Below the pieces are notes generated by a model, which was not told where the DNA came from, searched no databases, and saw nothing but the letters and a program-made list of their open reading frames with translations. 64,000 nt of DNA from an uncultured Christensenella sp. Its GTDB lineage: Bacteria > Bacillota > Clostridia > Christensenellales > Borkfalkiaceae. This document shows, one piece after another, positions 61,133 to 64,000 of this stretch. Numbering within the stretch: position 1 is the first letter of the stretch; each line of letters starts with the position of its first letter. The translations under genes and the position numbers were made by a program. Where the stretch lies: contig CAJUME010000005.1 of assembly GCA_910587015.1 (NCBI GenBank), positions 186,001-250,000 on the forward strand, read 5' to 3'.

Positions 61133-61293
61133 ACTTTACCCCGATAATACCAAACAAAGAATAGATTTTTTTGTAGTTAAATGTAATTGAATGACTTCTT
61201 TTGTCAAAAACCGAAAAGGCGGCGCTGTTGCAACAACCGGCTTTCTGAAAATATTCTATGAGGCGTGTCCTTAAAATATGTACAAAAAAATAA

Positions 61294-61327
61294 GGCGCGC
61301 CGTGCGGATATTTCCGCACGGCGCGCC
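61294..61327. terminator. Terminator between pdaB-like and rarA
   Basis: GGCGCGCCGTGCGG pairs with CCGCACGGCGCGCC over ATATTT. It stands downstream of rarA on the minus strand. The 160 bases from here to the deacetylase start hold no gene I can support. Confidence 0.8.
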
Positions 61328-61362
61328 GGCCGTTATATGCTTATTGAGTTTTGTAAGCCCTA

Positions 61363-62676
61363 TTATTTAAGCTTGCCCTTATCCCTTCTCCACTGCTTAA
61401 CCGTTTTCTCGAAGCCGTAATCGGAGGGAACATAATAAATTTTGTCGCGCAGGCTGTCTGGCAGATACTGCTGTTCTACATATCCGCCCGCGAAATCGTG
61501 CGGGTACTTGTATTTATAGCTTTGCGCCTTGGTTTCTTTGTCGCCGAAGGTGTTGTCCCTTAAATACGCGGGCACGCCCTCGTCATCGCGCACCTGCGTT
61601 GCATCGCGCTTTGCCGCGTCCAGCGCCCTAACCACGCTGTTGCTCTTCGGCGCCTCGCAAACGTAAATAATCGCGCTGGTCAGCGGAATTATGCCCTCAG
61701 GATAGCCCGTTTTTTCCAGCGCGTACATTGCCGAGGTTGCAACGACAAGCGCGTTGGGGTCGGACATTCCCACATCCTCGCACGAATGTATTACAAGCCG
61801 CCGCGCTACAATCATAGGGTCGCAGCCGCCCTCGATAAGCCGCATTGCGTAGTACAGCGCGGCGTTAGCGTCGCTGCCCCTGAGCGATTTGCAGAAGGCG
61901 GATAAATAATCGTAAAACGCGTCCTCGTTATAGGCCATTGCCTTGCGCTGAATGGACTGCTCGGCATCGGCAAGCTTAACCGCAATGCTTCCGTCGGTCT
62001 GCGGCGGGGTAGTAAGCACGGCAAGCTCCAATGCATTGTAGGCAGTGCGCAAATCGCCGCCCGCAACCCGCGCAATATGGTCGAGCGCGTCGTCATCGAC
62101 AACAGCAGAATATTCGCCCAAGCCGCGCTTTTTATCTGCAAGCGCCTTTACGATTGCCCCCCGAATATCCTCGAAGGAAAGCCTTTTAAACTCGAAAACC
62201 CTGCACCTTGAAACAATTGCGGGCGTCATGGAAGCATACGGGTTTTCGGTTGTGGAGCCTATAAAAATTATCGTTCCCTGCTCTATTGCGGGCAACAGAC
62301 TATCCGACTGGGTTTTGTTGAAGCGGTGGCACTCGTCAAGCATTAAATAGGTGCGCTTGCCGTACATTTTGAGCGCGTCGCGAGCTTGCTCCACCGCCTT
62401 TTTTACGTCCGCAACGCCCGACTGAACGGCATTCAGCTTTATAAATTCTCCGTGCGTGGTCTGCGCGATAATGTTTGCAAGCGTGGTCTTGCCCGTACCG
62501 GGAGGCCCCCAGAAAATGCAGCTGCCAAGTCTGTCCAAAGAAATGGCTCTGCGCAAAAGCGAGCCTTCCGCAACAATATGCTTCTGCCCTATAAAATCGT
62601 TTAAATTGTTTGCGCGCATGCGCTCGGCAAGCGGCTTGGCCTTTGCCTCGTTGCCGTTTAAATCGAATAAATCCAC
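61363..62676 (-). CDS. rarA: Replication-associated recombination protein RarA (MgsA)
   Basis: The 437-residue AAA+ ATPase acts at stalled replication forks. It has Walker A WGPPGTGKTT (about 55-64), Walker B TYLMLDECHRF, sensor 1 IFIGSTTENP and arginine-finger region SRCRVFEF. The C-terminal MgsA tetramerisation domain is present (SFCKSLRGSDANAALYYAMRLIEGG, then ARRLVIHSCEDVG). The patatin gene upstream ends four bases before its start, so the two form an operon. Confidence 0.96.
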   Translation of the reverse strand: MDLFDLNGNEAKAKPLAERMRANNLNDFIGQKHIVAEGSLLRRAISLDRLGSCIFWGPPGTGKTTLANIIAQTTHGEFIKLNAVQSGVADVKKAVEQARDALKMYGKRTYLMLDECHRFNKTQSDSLLPAIEQGTIIFIGSTTENPYASMTPAIVSRCRVFEFKRLSFEDIRGAIVKALADKKRGLGEYSAVVDDDALDHIARVAGGDLRTAYNALELAVLTTPPQTDGSIAVKLADAEQSIQRKAMAYNEDAFYDYLSAFCKSLRGSDANAALYYAMRLIEGGCDPMIVARRLVIHSCEDVGMSDPNALVVATSAMYALEKTGYPEGIIPLTSAIIYVCEAPKSNSVVRALDAAKRDATQVRDDEGVPAYLRDNTFGDKETKAQSYKYKYPHDFAGGYVEQQYLPDSLRDKIYYVPSDYGFEKTVKQWRRDKGKLK

Positions 62677-62680
62677 GCCG

Positions 62681-63472
62681 TCACCTCAACAGCTCTTTTA
62701 TCTTCTCCGCATTGTCCTTACCCGCCGCATATCCCTCGGCATACGCCTTGTCAAGGTCTTTTATAAGGTACTGGCTCATGCCCTTCATTTCTGGCTCTAT
62801 AAGCAAATCGCACAGGCCGCCTTCGCTGTTGCGCCAAAGCTCTGTCTGGTTAGTGTCCATAATATCAAATACTCTTAGCACAAGCTCTATGATATTGCCG
62901 ACCTTTTCAACCGGCTCGCCCGTATTTTTAAGCACGTCAACCGCCACAACCACATCCGCACCCATATCCTTGACAACCTGCACGGGCACGCGGCACAGGC
63001 AACCGCCGTCTACAAACATCATCTCGTCCGTTTTTACGGGACGGAACACTGCGGGAATGGTGCTTGAAGCCTGTATTGCCTTTACCGCATTGCCTTTTTT
63101 GAAGACGTGGAGCTTGCCCGAATACAGCTCGGTAGCAACGCATCTGAACGGAATAGGGAAATCCTCAAGCTTTTTGTCGCCGAGGTATTCCGCAAGCATA
63201 TCGGCCATTTTTTTACTGCGCAAAAGCGACATTTTTGTAATGACCGCAGGGCTTATATCCAGAATATCCCGCATTTTTAAATCGAGAATAACCTCTTTTA
63301 TTTCAAGCGCGGTAAGTCCGCTTGCAAAGCAGCCGCCGACAACCGCGCCCATAGAGCACCCGGCAATATAGTCGGGCTTAATTCCCTCCTCCTCCAACGC
63401 GCGCAAAAATCCCACGTGCGCAACGCCGCGCGCGCCGCCGCTGCCTAAGGCAAGTCCCAAGGTTTTACTCAT
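62681..63472 (-). CDS. Patatin-like phospholipase (NTE/RssA family)
   Basis: The 263-residue protein has the oxyanion loop LGSGGARG (about 10-17), the nucleophile motif GCSMG (Ser near 40) and the catalytic Asp in DGGCLC (near 156), all the parts of an active patatin hydrolase. It has no signal peptide or membrane helix and should be cytoplasmic or membrane-associated. AAGGAGAAGG precedes the ATG. It is co-transcribed with rarA and divergent from ylbJ. Confidence 0.93.
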   Translation of the reverse strand: MSKTLGLALGSGGARGVAHVGFLRALEEEGIKPDYIAGCSMGAVVGGCFASGLTALEIKEVILDLKMRDILDISPAVITKMSLLRSKKMADMLAEYLGDKKLEDFPIPFRCVATELYSGKLHVFKKGNAVKAIQASSTIPAVFRPVKTDEMMFVDGGCLCRVPVQVVKDMGADVVVAVDVLKNTGEPVEKVGNIIELVLRVFDIMDTNQTELWRNSEGGLCDLLIEPEMKGMSQYLIKDLDKAYAEGYAAGKDNAEKIKELLR

Positions 63473-63506
63473 AAATCCTTCTCCTTAACAATAATTTTAA
63501 AATATA

Positions 63507-64000
63507 ATGAAGCTTAATAAAAGAAAAATTTCAGCTTATTTTAAATATTCGTTGCTGTCCGCCGCGCTTATGCTGTTTGCCGCCGCGATAATAATTTATC
63601 CCGAACGCTACGTCAACTGCTGTTTTCAGGGCTTTGCAATGTGGGCGGAATGCGTGCTTCCGTCGCTGTTTCCGTTCATGGTTATAACGCTGATTTTCGT
63701 AAAAACGGGCATTGCGGAAAAGGCGTCTTTGCCGTTGAAGCGGGTTACGGGGCTGTTTAAGCTTCCGCCCGCCGCCGGCGCGTGCTTTTTATTAAGCCTT
63801 TGCTCCGGCTATCCCGCCGGCAGCAGAGTTCTGACCGAATTTTACGAAAACGGCTCGCTTTCACAAGCGGACTGCAAAAGACTTGCGCCGCTGTGCTCTA
63901 CCTCCGGCCCGCTGTTTATTATAGGCAGCGTGGGCTTTAAAATGTTCGGAAGCAAGTATGCGGGCGTAAAAATTTTAATCGCGCATATCCTTGCCGTAAC
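63507..64000 (+). CDS. ylbJ: Sporulation integral membrane protein YlbJ (partial, C-terminus outside window)
   Basis: The visible 164 residues hold one N-terminal membrane helix (about 13-30), then CFQGFAMWAECVLPSLFPFMVITLIFVKTG and LLSLCSGYPAGSRVLTEFYENGSLS with LCSTSGPLFIIGSVG, the nucleoside-recognition/gate pattern of YlbJ and SpoVV-type proteins. YlbJ acts in the mother cell during spore maturation. No ribosome site is evident, and TATAAT overlaps the ATG, so the true start may lie further in. Confidence 0.82.
   Translation, partial: MKLNKRKISAYFKYSLLSAALMLFAAAIIIYPERYVNCCFQGFAMWAECVLPSLFPFMVITLIFVKTGIAEKASLPLKRVTGLFKLPPAAGACFLLSLCSGYPAGSRVLTEFYENGSLSQADCKRLAPLCSTSGPLFIIGSVGFKMFGSKYAGVKILIAHILAV

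Noticed and set aside
1..64000. tRNA, rRNA and CRISPR arrays
   Set aside because: No cloverleaf T-arm consensus, rRNA segments or spaced direct repeats were noticed on reading either strand.

Overview
The window looks like the chromosome of an endospore-forming Bacillota, most likely an uncultured Clostridia. The grounds are clostridial gene content (monomeric [FeFe] hydrogenase, two-part acyl-CoA dehydratase activase, S-box control of metK, ProS of the short type), sigma-A promoters of TTGACA-17-TATAAT form, and sporulation genes: an interrupted spoIIID, a PdaB-type deacetylase and a YlbJ-type membrane protein. Host DNA is of intermediate GC. The stretch from about 15.2 to 33.2 kb is clearly more AT-rich.

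Layout. 1-15 kb is housekeeping: an ABC-F ATPase (cut by the window edge), a PflX-like radical SAM protein, a SAM-riboswitch-controlled GNAT-metK pair, two small membrane proteins facing an XRE regulator, proS, a phosphohexomutase-transketolase pair, a nitroreductase, and a two-gene acyl-CoA dehydratase activase separated by an inverted-repeat element. 15.2-33.2 kb is an 18-kb integrative mobilizable element inserted inside spoIIID. 33.5-41.7 kb encodes one 2729-residue surface protein behind an attenuator-like leader. 42-64 kb is host again: a metallo-beta-lactamase-fold protein, valS, an SsuABC-type ABC operon, a WYL regulator, the prmA-rsmE-mtaB-prsW-hinT operon, a TrxB-like protein with an [FeFe] hydrogenase, lgt, a tandem OB-fold ssb, pdaB-like, rarA, a patatin, and ylbJ running off the end.

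The main discovery is the element. Its two ends carry the 3' part (47 codons) and the 5' part (38 codons) of one spoIIID gene. They join in frame at a shared 10-bp core, TATGTACGGT, to give an 85-residue SpoIIID. A large serine recombinase lies at the left end, and its stop codon is supplied by host DNA. This is the arrangement of the skin element in sigK, so precise excision during sporulation is a plausible way to restore SpoIIID. The 5' half keeps a sigma-E-like promoter.

The element's cargo is an eight-gene, one-direction operon. It holds an AAA ATPase with DUF4143, an HD-RyR-SLOG protein, a membrane-Rossmann-RyR protein, a TIR protein, a methyltransferase, an orphan C-terminal half of 3-dehydroquinate synthase II, a TIR-GNAT-zinc-ribbon protein, and a TIR-NTPase-HD protein. 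RyR, SLOG and TIR domains are known parts of nucleotide-signal conflict systems. This combination, with three small-molecule-modifying enzymes, looks like an undescribed defence or signalling system. A MobV relaxase and a pMV158-like oriT complete the element. No conjugation machinery or phage structural genes are present.
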